From positions 35,560,597-35,624,596 of the forward strand of contig CM018038.1 of assembly GCA_008638375.1 (NCBI GenBank): a stretch of 64,000 nucleotides of DNA, read 5' to 3'. Numbering within the stretch: position 1 is the stretch's first letter; each line of letters starts with the position of its first letter. Below are positions 25,207-36,825 of this stretch, piece by piece. The position numbers and the translations under genes were made by a program. The notes under the pieces are model-generated. The model was given only the letters and a program-made list of their open reading frames with translations. It did no database searches and had not been told where the DNA came from. The DNA is from Nyssa sinensis (Eukaryota; Streptophyta; Magnoliopsida; Cornales; Nyssaceae).

Positions 25207-25640
25207 AACTGTTACGCTTATTTGGAAGAAGATCAACAGCAAAACAGTTTACTAGGGGCTGATCCCTAAATATTATGGACCCTTTGAAATGATTAAGAGG
25301 GTGGGGAATATGGCTTACTGGCTTAAGCTTCCAGACAGATTAAAGATTCACCCAACATTCCATGTTAGCTTCTTGAAGTCGTTCCATCAAGATGTTCTTG
25401 ATGCCTCAAAGAAGCAAACAAGAAGGGCACCGCCAATGATAAAGAAGTAGTTTGAGAAAGATGTTGAGAAAATTCTTTCTCACACGACGCAAGGTCAGAG
25501 TAAGAAGAATCGGCAGACTGATTATCTGGTCCAGTGGAAAAGCGGCAGCGAGGCTGATGCATGTTGGGAAAGAGATGTGACTTTATGGTAATTTGAACGG
25601 CAGATTCGAGACTACTGGAACAATCCGAAAAGGGCGTCGA
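25207..25640 (+). pseudogene. pol: Chromovirus integrase C-terminus and chromodomain (decayed)
   Basis: One frame reads [17 protein letters not shown] (the GPY/F module of integrase), then [17 protein letters not shown]. It continues after one stop with EKILSHTT...QTDYLVQWKSGSEADACWER and FERQIRDYW. The second block is a chromodomain, which in chromoviruses directs integration to particular chromatin marks. Two in-frame stops (near 25449 and 25590) disable it. The frame continues to the purine-rich tract GGTGAGGGTGGT directly before the 3' LTR. Confidence 0.8.
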
Positions 25641-25661
25641 ATTCCTCTGGTGAGGGTGGTT

Positions 25662-26823
25662 TGTTAGCCCCTCGAGGGCTTAACAAGGCTAAGGCATTGG
25701 TGAGCCTCAACCAATGCCAAGGCTAAGGTAGGGGTGGCTTGTCATGGGCACCCTTACTTGAAGATTGAGTTGTCTTGATGGATACTTTGACTTGGTGCAG
25801 CTTGTGTGCATGACTTGGGCAGCAAAGGCCAAGGCAGCACTTTGACAATAGTTGGTGCGCACTGACAGCCTTTGGCAAGATGTACGTGCATAGGGGGAGC
25901 AGCTCAGCTTTGCAAGTGATTGTGTCTACTCTTATTAGTAGGGTAAATTGTCCTAAGACATATATAGGGGGAGTACCTCCCTAAGACGCCCATGGGCGAG
26001 TAAGCCATGCAGCCTAAGACCTTGGCACCTTCGGGGCAAGGCAAGTTGCTGTTTTAAGCTTGGTTTGACATGGTGGTCTGACCTTCATCACCTACGGCGG
26101 CGGCATATGGTGGCAACGTTTGACAAATAAGACCGAGCCATGAGTAGGCATGGTTTGGCAATGAGGGCTGACAAGAAAGCATTGGTGGGATCAAGTGGTG
26201 CGCTGATTGAAGGTTGAGTGCACATGGCCTTGTCCTTGAGTAAGGGCTTGGTATGGCATTAGTTGAGACAGAGCAAGTGAAGGCAGTTGCTTGTCTAGCA
26301 CAAGACAAGGCTGTCTAAAGGCAGACAAGGGGAACTACCATGCTTTGTTGGCATATGGATCCTATGGCTAACAATGAATGCAGCAGTGAGATAAATTGAA
26401 TGTTGATATGTGGCGCAAATCCAAAGCTTCAGAAAACCCTAGTAGTTGAAGGTATCAACTAAAAGCAACAGGTGGTTTTCTGTGACAGAACCCTAGTAGT
26501 TAGGGTGTAACTTCAAGCATGTGCGTGTCACAGACACACACAAGGTCAGTTGTAGCTTTTGTCTATAAATACATTGTAATAGAGAGGGGTGCAGATATAC
26601 AAGTGAGTGTGAGTGCTTCTTGTACGCAACCCTAAAGGATGTATTACTATACTGTTGAGTGAAGTAAAGGTTGGGAAGATTTCTTGTAATTTGTGTGTCT
26701 TTTGTGTTGCTTGTCTTTGTTTAAGCCTCTTGGGCGTGTGTATGTGTGTATTGGCTGACTAAGATAGTGTCTTAGGCCATTACAAGGCAGAAAAATTTAG
26801 GAACGAATTTAGACCGTGTGACA
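25662..26823 (+). repeat. 3' LTR of chromovirus
   Basis: Pairs with 20123-21294 along its whole length with scattered changes. Its TATA box is at 26564-26571. The duplication CTATA follows at 26824. Confidence 0.9.
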
Positions 26824-26828
26824 CTATA

Positions 26829-27002
26829 TATAGTGGTGTTTTTCCCAAACAAAATTAAGATATGGTAGGCTAAGATGTGTTGGCTGCAATAAACTCATTT
26901 TTTAGAAGAAAAATCCTAAAAGAATAAAAAAACAACTACTATTGCTGGAGTGGCTAGCTAAGTTGAGGAGTCCAAGTTATATGAACAACTTTAGACTAAT
27001 AT
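26829..27002 (+). mobile_element. LINE ORF2 fragment, right part (continues 18880-20122)
   Basis: After removal of the chromovirus the LINE reading resumes: INSFFRRKILKE, then RSPSYMNNFRLISC, the RT phrase usually ending NDFRPISCCN. The copy is broken again at 27003 by an insertion starting with a T-run. Confidence 0.7.
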
Positions 27003-27531
27003 CATGTTTTTTTTTTTTTTTGGATAAGTGATAGTTTATTAGAAGAAAAATCAGAGCCCAACAATATGAACAAAACAAGGCAAAAAGACCAAGCAGGGCA
27101 ACCCCTACAGTGACTCAAAGACAGATTACATCCTAACATTCCAAGCATTACAAAGCTTCTTGTTGAAGGATGAACAACTCTTTCTTGGATGGCTACACAT
27201 CTTTTATCTAACAAGGGAAATGTCCTCAAAAATAGACTGAGAAGGCTTCCTTTTCCTTTGGAAAACCCTGCAGTTCCTTTCCGATCAAGTCATATAGACT
27301 ACAACGGCAAGGAACCATTTCAACACTTGGGCATAGAAGGAGTCTCCTTTGTCGAAAGAAAGGTATCAGGTCTTGATCAGGGACCAAGTGAGAGGAGCAC
27401 TGCTAATTTGGCATCAAAGCTAAGTAAGAAAGACTACATACAAAGCTCTCACTGATAAAAAAAAAAAAAAAATTAGGAGTTAAAAGTCAGACCCCTAAAG
27501 TGGTTTCATATGCTAAAAAACTGCAATTGAT
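27003..27531 (-). mobile_element. Short retroposon-like segment flanked by poly(T) and poly(A)
   Basis: A T-run at 27007-27021 begins a segment whose minus strand ends like a LINE 3' UTR (AATAAACTATCACTTATCC before the A-tail). An A-run lies at about 27457-27472. The segment is probably the 3' end of a minus-strand LINE, perhaps with a second retroposed piece. No coding domain was recognised. Confidence 0.4.
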
Positions 27532-28639
27532 TGTTGGATTTTTTATACTTTGATATCAAATAAAATTGCTTAAATATGTATTTGGAAATATACAGTAATA
27601 AGTTGTACAAAGCGCCTATATCAAGTGCCTGAGAATTTGATTTCTTCACAAATATATCTATATTATTTATCTTATATCTCTCTTTTAATTCACTTTCATA
27701 TGCAACCCATATAGTCCTTTATATTGGGCTAGAAATGTATTAATATTTGAACACAACTTTTAGAATTCTTAGACAACCTTTAAAATTTATAGACAAATTC
27801 AGGAACATAATTACATGTATCTAGATATTCATGCACTATAGTAAATTTCAAAGTTAAATTCTAACACTTCCCTTTAATTTTGAAAATTTCTTTTCTTTTC
27901 ATCTTCAATCTCCATTCTTCTTTCTTCGTTGTTCATTCTTCAATCTTCATTCTTCATTCATTGTTGGCATAAAATGATTCTTCTCCATCTTTCCTTCCTG
28001 AAAACTTCATTGCAATTGTTGTTACTTGATTCCATATTTTAGTTTCTTGGTTCTAATATAATCTGCAAAACAGAAGGTTAATACAAAAAATTATTTTATC
28101 ACACACCCAACTTTGATCATAACCTGAAATTCTGATATATTCTTAGTCTATGTTGAGGCCTCTCGGATCACCCTAGAACTTTCACTAACTTATCAGCTGC
28201 GGTTGTTGTCGCCTTGCTGCTATTTTATCACATGCTTTATTTATTCGTCCAGTTAACTAGAAACTAGCTTGATACCATGTTAAAGTTTTTGAAGTGCTTT
28301 GATACCAAATGGAATTGCTTAAACATTTATTTGGAGATGTACAACTATAGGCTGTACAGAACTCATGTACCAATTGCTTGAGAGTTTGTTTTCTTTCTCA
28401 AATATATCTATATTATTTATCTTATATATCTCTCTTTTAATTTACTTTCATATGCAGCCCTTATAATCTATTGTATAGGGCTAGAAATACATTAGTATTT
28501 GAACACAATTTTTAGAATTTTAAGAAAACCTTTAAAATTTCTAGACAGCTTTTAAAATTTCTAGACAAATTCATGAATCTAATTACATGTATATAAATAT
28601 TCATTCGCTATAATAAAATTCAAAATTATATTTCCAACG
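27532..28639 (-). mobile_element. TRIM-like miniature LTR element (1.1 kb), upstream of MADS exon 2
   Basis: Direct repeats 27532-27866 and 28278-28639 (335 and 362 bp) start TGTT and end AACA (right copy AACG). Next to the right repeat the minus strand reads TGGTATCAAGC, a tRNA-Met primer-binding site (28267-28277). Next to the left repeat the minus strand reads AAAGGGAAG just before TGTTAG, a polypurine tract. The interior is 411 bp and non-coding. This is the layout of terminal-repeat retrotransposons in miniature, slightly larger than the usual range. Candidate flanks TTGAT and TTCTT do not match well, so the target duplication is lost or mutated. Confidence 0.75.
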
Positions 28640-29855
28640 TTCTTGTAGTTATTTTGTTTGCCTTTGCAGCCGTGTTTCTAGACTAATGTTGGTTGTTGCT
28701 TTGTTTGGATTTTGACGCACTTAATAAATCTTAATTACCCCAAAAAATCTCATAACATTCTTTTTTATTTATCTATTTATTTTAATTATTTTGGTTGAAA
28801 TTTTATACAAAGTTGATCTCTTTCTCCTCTCCCCCTTCTCCCAAATTGTTGAATTTGATCTCTATATGACTATAACAAATCATTTTTATTTGATTTTAAA
28901 TTTTAATTTTAATTTAGTTTTGAAAAAGTAATTTATGATTATACTTGTTCTTTTTACTTACTTCTTATTAAGCAAGTTCTTTCTTTTGTAAAATTGAATA
29001 TTATTTATTTTTATTACATTTGACTTAGTTCATGACTTCGCCACAATTTTCAATCATTAGCCAAGTGAGTTTCTTGTTTCTGAGAGTTTTGATATTATAA
29101 TATTATAATGTGAGATATATTAACAAAATGATAAATTTTTAATTTTTAATTTATGTCATTTTTTTTCTTATGTATTTTCTTCATCTTAGATATTTATATT
29201 TATACACTCCAAATTTGTTTTATTTTTTTTTTCTAATTTTCTATATGTAAATTGAGTTTAGGTTTCTTTTTAAGGAATTTTTAATATGTACATGTAAAAT
29301 ATTATCTTTATCATTTTGTACAATGTTACAATTTTCATCTGAGAACTCTAAGGATCCTCCATTAATAACTAAAGATCCAAAGTAGAATCCAACCTTGCAT
29401 ATGGTTTGGAGGCAAAATATTCATGAGCCTGCTTATAGATATGTCGATTGTGTGTTGCCTTATTGAATAATAACTACAACGTGAGGAGTTGATATATATA
29501 ATTATTAATTGTAGACATTAAAAGTGAAGATATATATAAATAGATAGATAGACAGAAAAAAGATGAAGCAAAATGTGTTGGACTTGGACCGGCGTGAGAG
29601 AAAACTTGATCCCAATTTTCTCAGTGCATAGACCATTTTCGTTTGTTTTTTCAAAACATGTTTATTGACATTACCGTTATTCTCTATGGAGTCATATATA
29701 TACAGACACACGCAGGCGCGCACACACACACACATATCACCCTGCATAAATCTTCATAAGCATGGTATGTGGTTTTTGTTTATTAAAATTGCACTTTGCT
29801 TTGAATTTATTTATGTTGTTTTTCTTAACATTGGATTTATTTTCTTGGGACACAG
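28640..29855. other. AT-rich intron sequence before MADS exon 2
   Basis: No TE domain was recognised. The stretch is AT-rich with T-runs and one (CA)-rich tract at about 29720-29735. It ends in a pyrimidine-rich region and the acceptor CACAG at 29851-29855. Confidence 0.5.
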
Positions 29856-29937
29856 CATAAAATCAACCATAGATAGGTACAAGAAGGCATCTGCAGATCA
29901 TTCCAATACTTGCTCCATTGCTGAGATCAATGCTCAA
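29856..29937 (+). CDS. AGL11-like: MADS-box gene exon 2, AGL11/SEEDSTICK type (I region)
   Basis: This 82-nt exon encodes 27 residues, IKSTIDRYKKAS...AEINAQ, preceded by one base of a split codon. It is flanked by an AG acceptor (29854-29855) and a GTAAGA donor (29938). The text corresponds to the intervening (I) region after the MADS domain, where AGAMOUS-clade proteins have TIERYKKA. The wording, with exons 3 and 4, is closest to class D AGL11/SEEDSTICK, a transcription factor specifying ovule identity and seed coat and fruit development. The frame is open and continues exactly into exon 3. The MADS-domain exon was not found upstream, so intron 1 either exceeds 29.8 kb in this assembly or exon 1 is missing. 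Confidence 0.9.
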
Positions 29938-30022
29938 GTAAGAATTAATTTTCATTAATCTATTTTTTTTCAGAAAATATATATATTCAAATTCTATAAG
30001 TCTATTGGTAAAACATAATACT

Positions 30023-30404
30023 TGATGTTACTCTTTTCTGATCAGAAGGCCTCCCATCCTTAGCTACCAATCAAGAACTTGAGATTAGAGGGTCACCGGG
30101 AAGGCTCCAGTGGTAGCTGCTCCAATAATAAAGTCAATAAAGAAATAAAGACAGTAATTCAAGACAAGAATTGAACATAAATTAAAAGCATACCCTATAA
30201 CCTTATTTATAGGCTGTAGATTTTCTAAGTTGAGTAGGATTAGGAGTCATGAAAATAGGGATTTGAAGATATCTTAAAGATAGTAATTGACATATTGAAC
30301 TATGTTTCCTTATTCCAAGGTCGATAAGATATGGACGGTGGTGATAGGTTCTGAACCCTCCGTGCCTGGTTGACCTGGATAAAAATAACATTTCTTGATC
30401 TGTA
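30023..30404 (-). repeat. 3' LTR of old Tat element, truncated
   Basis: It begins TGATGTTACTC and matches the right LTR until about 30404. It then loses the last 60 or so bases together with the polypurine tract. A TATA box (minus-strand TATAAAT in 'ttatttatagg') is kept at about 30205-30212. Confidence 0.8.
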
Positions 30405-30486
30405 TGTATTATTACGAGGCCATCATTGCCTAAACCATCATGGTAGTTCAGAAGCGACGTTTCCTAAAGTGGGCACCCATCGAGCC

Positions 30487-30497
30487 TCTATAAAAAG
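30487..30497 (+). promoter_or_regulatory. TATA box of the antisense gene, old copy
   Basis: CTATAAAAAGGGGG lies about 230 bases before the antisense start. It matches TATATAAAAGGGGG at the same relative place in the young element (53677). Confidence 0.6.
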
Positions 30498-30724
30498 GGG
30501 GCAACGAATCACCATTTCCCCCTTTCAATATTTGGAATTCTAACTTGAGAATATTCAGCCCCCCAAGAGCAATTTCTTAAGTGATCTTCAGTGTATCAGA
30601 AAGTTCCCTTTGATCAAGACCTCAGTCAGGTTTGGTTTACAAAAGTTCATTAAATTTCTTCATTTGTTTTTCTCTTCTTTCTACCCTTCTTTTACATAAT
30701 TCTCTTCTATTTGTCTGTTTAACA

Positions 30725-32669
30725 ATGTCTATTTCTGATGCCCCGTCATGAGATCGTAGAGCCCTTAGAGATATATAATCAAATAGAAGTGAATCTTGTA
30801 ACTAGTAACCCATCAAAAAACGTAAAAAATAGGCTTGTTGGTAACCCAAGCCCGAGTTCTGAAGTTAAGATAGTAGAGACTTTCATAGAGCCTAGGAACA
30901 TTGGTGGGGAAACCTCAGGTAAATCCCATAAAAGGGAGGAGGGAGAAAGCACCAGGACTCAGAGCATGATAAATGTTCTAAAGGCTACCTTTGACTTCCC
31001 TGCAAACGTGTCTTATAGGATACCAGGACATATAGACCATCCTTCCAGTATCCAGCAATGTGAGATATGTGCTTACCTTGATTAGTTTGAGATAAGGGTT
31101 TGATTTCCCTTCCATCCTTTTATTAGAGAATTTTTTAGTTAGTTTAAGATTTGCCCAACCAACCTGAACATAAATAGTTGGAAGGAATTGCTAGGCTCCA
31201 TAGTTTTGGGCCATCTGAACGACGTCGAGGTAGATCTCCCTTTAATTAAGAGTAACATGGATATGAAGTACTTGAGGTCAGAAAGCATGTTCTACATGTC
31301 TTTTGATAAGGCGTTCAAACATCTTTACTTTGTACCCACTTCTAATAAGACTTGGAAGAAATGGTACTTCTATGTCAAGGGAGGTTGGGAGTTTGAAGAT
31401 TTCGAAAACTAAGTTTCAACCATCCCATGCAGGACTTGTATCAAGGGTGAGCCCCCCTCCTTTTTTTCACCTGCCCCTGATCTCTTATTTCTATGTATTT
31501 TGATTTAACTCATTCTGTCTATGTAGATATGATGGCGTGGAAGAGGTCGATTTTTACTTCTGACCTCCGGAAGAAGTATAAGAAACTTCTTTAAACCAAC
31601 AACCGCTCTTACGAAACCATACTTACCCCAAAATACCTAATAGAAGCTAGGCTTATGCAGGATCGTACTACGAGCTTAAAGAAGTCTCTGGTCGCCAGGT
31701 GGGTGCCAAGGAAGAAGAAGAAAAAGAATATTGAGGAGAGTTTGTCCCTTGCCGAGTTTCCCCCTCCAAAAAAGAGGAGGAGACTAATCTCCATCTCCTC
31801 GGAGAGAACTATCTCGAATTTAGGGATTTCCCCTGCTCAGGAGGCCTTTCCGCCTTCGGTACCTTCTGTACTGAAAAAGAGAAGAGGGAAGGGGAAATCT
31901 ATTGTTTCCTTTCAAGGCCTGAGGATTCCAGCACGACAGCCGTGAAGAAGGCCTACGAGGATTCTTGGGCAACAGGCCCAAGAAAGTTCATTGGACTGAA
32001 GCCCTAGAAGATAGCCAAGGACCTGATGGCTATTTATATGAGGGTGAGTTTTCTATTATTTTCCTTGTTTTCACTTTCATGCCTCTGTATTCTGCATATA
32101 TTCAACTCTGAATTGATTTGCTTTGTGTCATTTGTGTTTTTCATGTAATCCATGGTTTGGTAGCCATTATGGGTAGCCCTGCGAATCCCGAGCAGATTGA
32201 CACCCTCTAATCTGAGCTTGATAAGGCCAAACTCTAGTTGGGAACGACGCAATCTTCAGTGGCAGTCGCTGAGGAGAAATTTAATAAGTTTACCAACTCC
32301 TACTCCATCCTAGAGTTTGGGAGGGATACCCTTGCTAACAAACTGGAAGACCTCAAAAAATGGTTTGCAAACTTCCAAGTTGCTTCTATTAAGAAGATTT
32401 AAGACACCGTTGAGGCTGTCAAAGCTTAAAGTGAGGTGGATCTAAAGGCTGAAGTCCAAGATTTAGGGGATGAACTGATTGAGTATGGGTATCGAACCTT
32501 CAAGACGAAGCTCTGAAAGAAGTACCCTGATTTGGACCTGATTGGGATAAATGATATCGAAGTCTACCAAATTGAGGCTGATACACCGGATGCTAATGAT
32601 GAAGAGGAGGAAGCAATTCCAAAACTTCCTCAAGTTGCCCCATTAGAGACGGTTGAGCTAGTAACATAA
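30725..32669 (+). pseudogene. Antisense gene of Tat element, decayed copy
   Basis: This is the + strand relic of the gene intact at 53883-55869. Parallel pieces are readable: NSWKELLGSIVLGHLNDVEV, KSNMDMKYLRSESMFYMSFDK, TSNKTWKKWYFYVKGGWEF, and near the end YPDLDLIGI followed by an acidic tail. Intron 1 is kept at the same place (GTGAGC at 31447 to ATGTAG at 31526, 80 bp). A second intron-like GTGAGT...TTTGGTAG lies at about 32042-32163. Stops and frameshifts break every exon. The retained family similarity, to the domain Pfam calls a putative gypsy-type transposon protein (PF04195-like, from memory), indicates a shared ancestral gene. Confidence 0.75.
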
Positions 32670-32869
32670 TAGACTTAGGATTTTTTGTATTCTTTTTTTT
32701 TTTATCTATAATTTTTTCATTTTTAGGGCTAATATATGAAATTCTGATTATTCCAAAACTCGTGTTTTGCTTGATATCTTTGTGTTATATCTAACTTTAA
32801 GATAATTTCTTCAATATCCAAACTAATATAAAATATAAGCTCTTTTAGAAACTCCAAATCACTCATAAG

Positions 32870-33466
32870 TTATTTCAAAGGTTTAAATAACGAGATACAC
32901 AGAACTACCACACTTTAAAATAAGGTTTCTTGGGCATCTACATACTGATAATACGAAATATACAGACCTACAACACTTGTAAATAAAACAAGGTTTTTCT
33001 AGAGGTCTGTAGAGTGAAAAAATGGACTAGACCCATGACACTTGTAATGAATATAAGGTCATGAGGGATCTGTACATTGATTTAAATGGACCAGACCTAT
33101 AACACTTGTAATGGATACAAGGTTTTTAGAGGTCTGTACATTGATAAAATAGACCAAACCTATAACACTTGTATTGAATACAAGGCCTTTAAGGTCTGTA
33201 CATTGATTTAAATGCATCGGACCTGTAACATTTGTAATGGATACAAGGTTTTTAAGGGTCTGTACATTGATTTAAATGGACCAGACCTGTAACACTTATA
33301 ATGGATACAAGGTTTTTAGGGGTCTGTATATTGATAAAATGGACCAGACCTATAGCACTTATATTGAACACAAAGCCTTTAGGGGTCTGTACATTAAGTT
33401 AAATGGACCAGACCTGTAACACTTGTAATGGATACAAGGTTTTTAGGGGTTTGTGCATCGACAACG
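32870..33466. repeat. Tandem repeat, 62-64 bp period, hairpin-forming (old Tat element)
   Basis: About nine degenerate units. The phrase TGTACATTGAT recurs at 33071, 33135, 33197, 33261, 33325 and 33388, a spacing of 62-64 bp. Each unit can fold: AGACCT...AGGTCT as outer arms and CTTGTA-ATGGA-TACAAG as inner stem. The array lies between the end of pol and the end of the antisense gene, where the young element has its own array with the same period. Confidence 0.85.
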
Positions 33467-33495
33467 AGCTCTGAGGTGAGTCAAAAATAGATTTA

Positions 33496-36400
33496 TTATT
33501 GATAATACTTGCGTAAGTATTCGATGTTCCAAGGCCTGGGTATAGATTTCCCAGTTAAGTCTTCCAACCAATAAGTCGCAGGTCTAACTATCTTGGTTAC
33601 TTTGTAAGGCCCTTCTAAGTTATGAGAGAGCTTTCCCATGGTAGGATTTTTAGTATTTGGGAATACTCTTCTTAGGACAAGATCTCCAAGCTGTAAATTA
33701 ATAGGTTTTAATCCCTGGTTGAAATATTTGGCCATTCTTTGTTGGTAAGCCTTAATTCTGATCCAAGATTGCTCACGTTTCTCTTCTAGAAGGTCGAGAT
33801 TTTTTACAAGTTGTTGGCCATTGGTCTCTAGGTCAAAGCAGTCTATTTTAAGGGTTGGTATACCAATTTCAATAGGAATGATTGCCTCGGTGCCATAGGC
33901 AACTGAGAATGGTGTTTCCGTAATTGGAGTTCTTTTAGAAGTTCAGTAAGCCTAGAGCACGTTAGGGAGCTCTTCGACCCACCTTCCCTTGGCTTCCTCC
34001 AACTTCCTCTTTATTGCTTCGAGAATAGTACGGTTGGTAATCTCGGCTTACCCAACTTAAGGATGCCCTAGAAAGGAGAAATGGTGAATTATGTGTAGGT
34101 CTTTACAAAATTTCCCAAATACCTTTCCAATAAACTGCGCTCTATTATCTAAAATAATGACTCGGGGTATACTGAACCTGCACATAACATTTTTCCAAAT
34201 GAAGTTCTTTACTTCTACCTCTATGATGTGGGTCAGTGGTTTAGCCTCTACCTATTTTGAGAAGTAGTCGATGGCGACTAGCAGGAATCCCTTGTTCTGA
34301 GGGGCTTTTGGCAGTGGCCCTACGATGTCCATTCCCTATTGGGCAAAAGGCCGAGGACTTGAGATATAGATGAGTTCATGCTAAGATTGGTGTTGGTAAG
34401 AGGCAAAATATTGTCATTTGTCACATTTCTGAACATATTCCTTAACCTGTTTTAACATACTGGTAGTAGCAATAAGTTAATTCTCGGTGAGCTATGGTCC
34501 TACCACTGTTATAGTTGCCACTAATCCCCTTATGTATCTCGGCTAGGACGTAGTGGGCCTTTTCTGGAGTTAAGCACCGTATGAGGGGTTATTTGTAAAA
34601 CCTTTGGTAAAATTTTTCTTTAAGAATTAAATACTGAGCTACCCTAATCTGAATTCTTCTGACATAATTCTTGTCTTCTAGAAGTGACCCTTCCTTTAAG
34701 TACTGGATGATGGGAGTCATCCAATTCGGAGATTGTTCTAAAATTTAAAGATATTGTACTATTTCAATACTAGGTTTTGATTGATAAGAGATTTTAACCA
34801 TTGAATCCCTTTCTGACTTGAGATGGGAGGCCATATTTGCCAAAGCATCTGCCCTGGGGTTCTGATTTCTTTCAATCTTCTGAATAGTGAATTTGTAAAA
34901 AGACTACTTTAGTTATTTTACCAGCTCTGAGTATCTGGTCATTTTGTTATCCTTAGAATGTTCTCCTAAAACTTGATTAACTACAAGCTAGGAGTCAGAA
35001 AATATGTCAAGGTCCAGAGTTTCACACTCTAGAGCTAAGTTTATCCCAAGGATAAGTGCTTCGTACTCGGGTTCAATGTTAGAGGCTCTAAATCCCAAAC
35101 TAATAGCTTTTTCGATTATGATCCCATCAGGAGACTGAAGTATTATACCTACTCCAGAACCTTTGTTTGTAGATGAACCATCAGTGTAAAGTAGCCATGC
35201 CGAAGTGTCTGTAGTGGTTTGAGCTTTTGAATATTGCATTCTAGTGAATTCTGCTATAAAATCTGCTAATGTTTAAGTTTTGATAGCACTCCAGTGGAAC
35301 ATAAGACTATGTCGAATTCTCCTAATTCCACTAAACATTTAACCAATCGTCCCAAAATTTCAAGTTTGTGCAGGATTGATTTTAAAGGATAGGATGTAGG
35401 AATCATGATAAGGATAAGCTTGAAAGTATGGTCTGAGCTCCCAAGCAAATGCAGTTTTTCAATTTTGGAGTACCTTGTTTCGGTGTCCAAAAGTGCTTTA
35501 CTGACATAGAAGACAGGCTTTTGAACTCCCTTGTCTTCCTTAATTAACACATAGCTGATGACACTTTTTGATACGACTAAGTATAGGAGTAGTTTTTCCC
35601 CTAGCACTAGTTTTGAAAGGAGATCGGGATAGGCTAAGTACTATTTGAGTTGTTGGAAGGCCTCTTCACATTTAGAGGTCCATTGGAAGGCCTTACTCCC
35701 CTCAAGGCTTCAAAGAACGGGAGGCACCGATCCATAGATTTAGAGATAAACCTATCTAGTGCTGTTATCATTCCATTTAACCCTTGAATATCTTTCTTAG
35801 TTTTGAGAGTTTCTATTTCAATCCAAGCCCTGATCTATGAAGAGTCTGCCTCAATTCCTCTTTAGGAAACTAGAAAACCTAAGAATTTTCCTTCTGTGAT
35901 CCCGAAGGTACATTTTAATATGTTAAGTTTCATTTTGTGTTTCTTCAAGATGTTGAACGTCTAATTTAAATGCTAGATGTGGTCACCCTTTTGAACACTT
36001 TTGACGAGCATATCATCAATGTAGACTTCCATTGTATCCCCAATCTGGAGGCCAAACATTTTGTTTACAAGCCTCTGGTACGTAGCTCCAGCATTCTTCA
36101 AATCGAACGTTATCACTTTATAACAATAGAGAGCCTCGCTTTGATATGAAAGCTATTTTCTCCTAGTCTAGAGGATACATTTGAATTTGATTATATCTAG
36201 AGTAAGCATCCATGAAACTCGTGAGTTCATGACTTGACGTGGCATCAACAAGTTGATCAATTTTAGGGAAGAAGAAAGTTGTCTTTAGGACCAACTTTGT
36301 TAAAGTCGGTATAGTCAACATAGACCCTCCACTTACCATTCTTTTTTTTTTTTTTGTAAGAACTGTATAATTGGCAAGCCATTCTGGGTAAAACACTTCT

Positions 36401-36822
36401 ATTATCATTCCAGCATCAAGCAACCTCTGGACCTTTTCATTGATGATCTTGTGACGTTCTGGGAAAAATTTCCTCATTTTTTGTCTCACTAAAGGATGAT
36501 CTGGATCCGTCATCAGCTTGTGAGAGATAAAGTCAGGATCTATTCCCTCCATATCTCTGATTTCCCAAGCAAATATCGAAAGATTGGCCTTTAGGAATTT
36601 AACAATACCCTTTTGCTCAAAAGGAGATAGAGCTGAGTCGATGAGTAAGTACTTTCCCTCTTCTTCAGTGTTGATGAGCACTTTGATAGGCTCCTCCATT
36701 GGTTTGACCGCATTGTCCCTTCCTCTAGGACTTAGTGGCTCGTCAATCTCAGAAGGATATTCTTCTGCCTTATGAAGCTTGGGAGATGAGGAGTTTTTCC
36801 TTTCATGAGGGTACTATAATTT
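33496..36822 (-). pseudogene. pol: RT-RNase H-integrase polyprotein of old Tat element (decayed)
   Basis: Open pieces follow the order of the intact polyprotein at 56872-60213. These are an N-terminal region and RT (36163-36699, SHELTSFMDAYSRYNQIQM), the YIDD catalytic box near 36010, RNase H (35266-35607, KPVFYVSKALLDTETRY) and the second RNase H (34988-35239, LLYTDGSSTNKGSG). The integrase tail comes last (33496-33735, LVLRRVFPNTKNPTMGKLS). Many stops and frameshifts, including a T-run near 36340, make it inactive. A stop codon (UGA, then AAA UUA) stands at 36823-36825 between protease and this part, at the same site as the UAG of the young element. Confidence 0.85.
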
Positions 36823-36825
36823 TCA

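Larger units (their letters stand above)
20123..26823 (+). mobile_element. Ty3/gypsy chromovirus, decayed, inserted in a LINE
   Basis: The element is bounded by LTRs 20123-21294 and 25662-26823 (1172 and 1162 bp, TGTTAGCC... to ...GTGACA) and flanked on both sides by the 5-bp duplication CTATA (20118-20122 and 26824-26828). A primer-binding site follows the left LTR. Decayed gag, protease, RT and the end of integrase with a chromodomain are readable in order. RNase H and most of integrase are replaced by unrelated DNA (23918-25206). The LTRs differ at about 8 of the first 100 positions, so the insertion is old. The gag and zinc-knuckle wording is nearest to the Galadriel-type chromoviruses, but that lineage call is only a guess. 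Confidence 0.9.

Noticed and set aside
32870..33466. CRISPR-like array
   Set aside because: Units are contiguous, degenerate and lie within a plant retrotransposon; there are no unique spacers between constant repeats.
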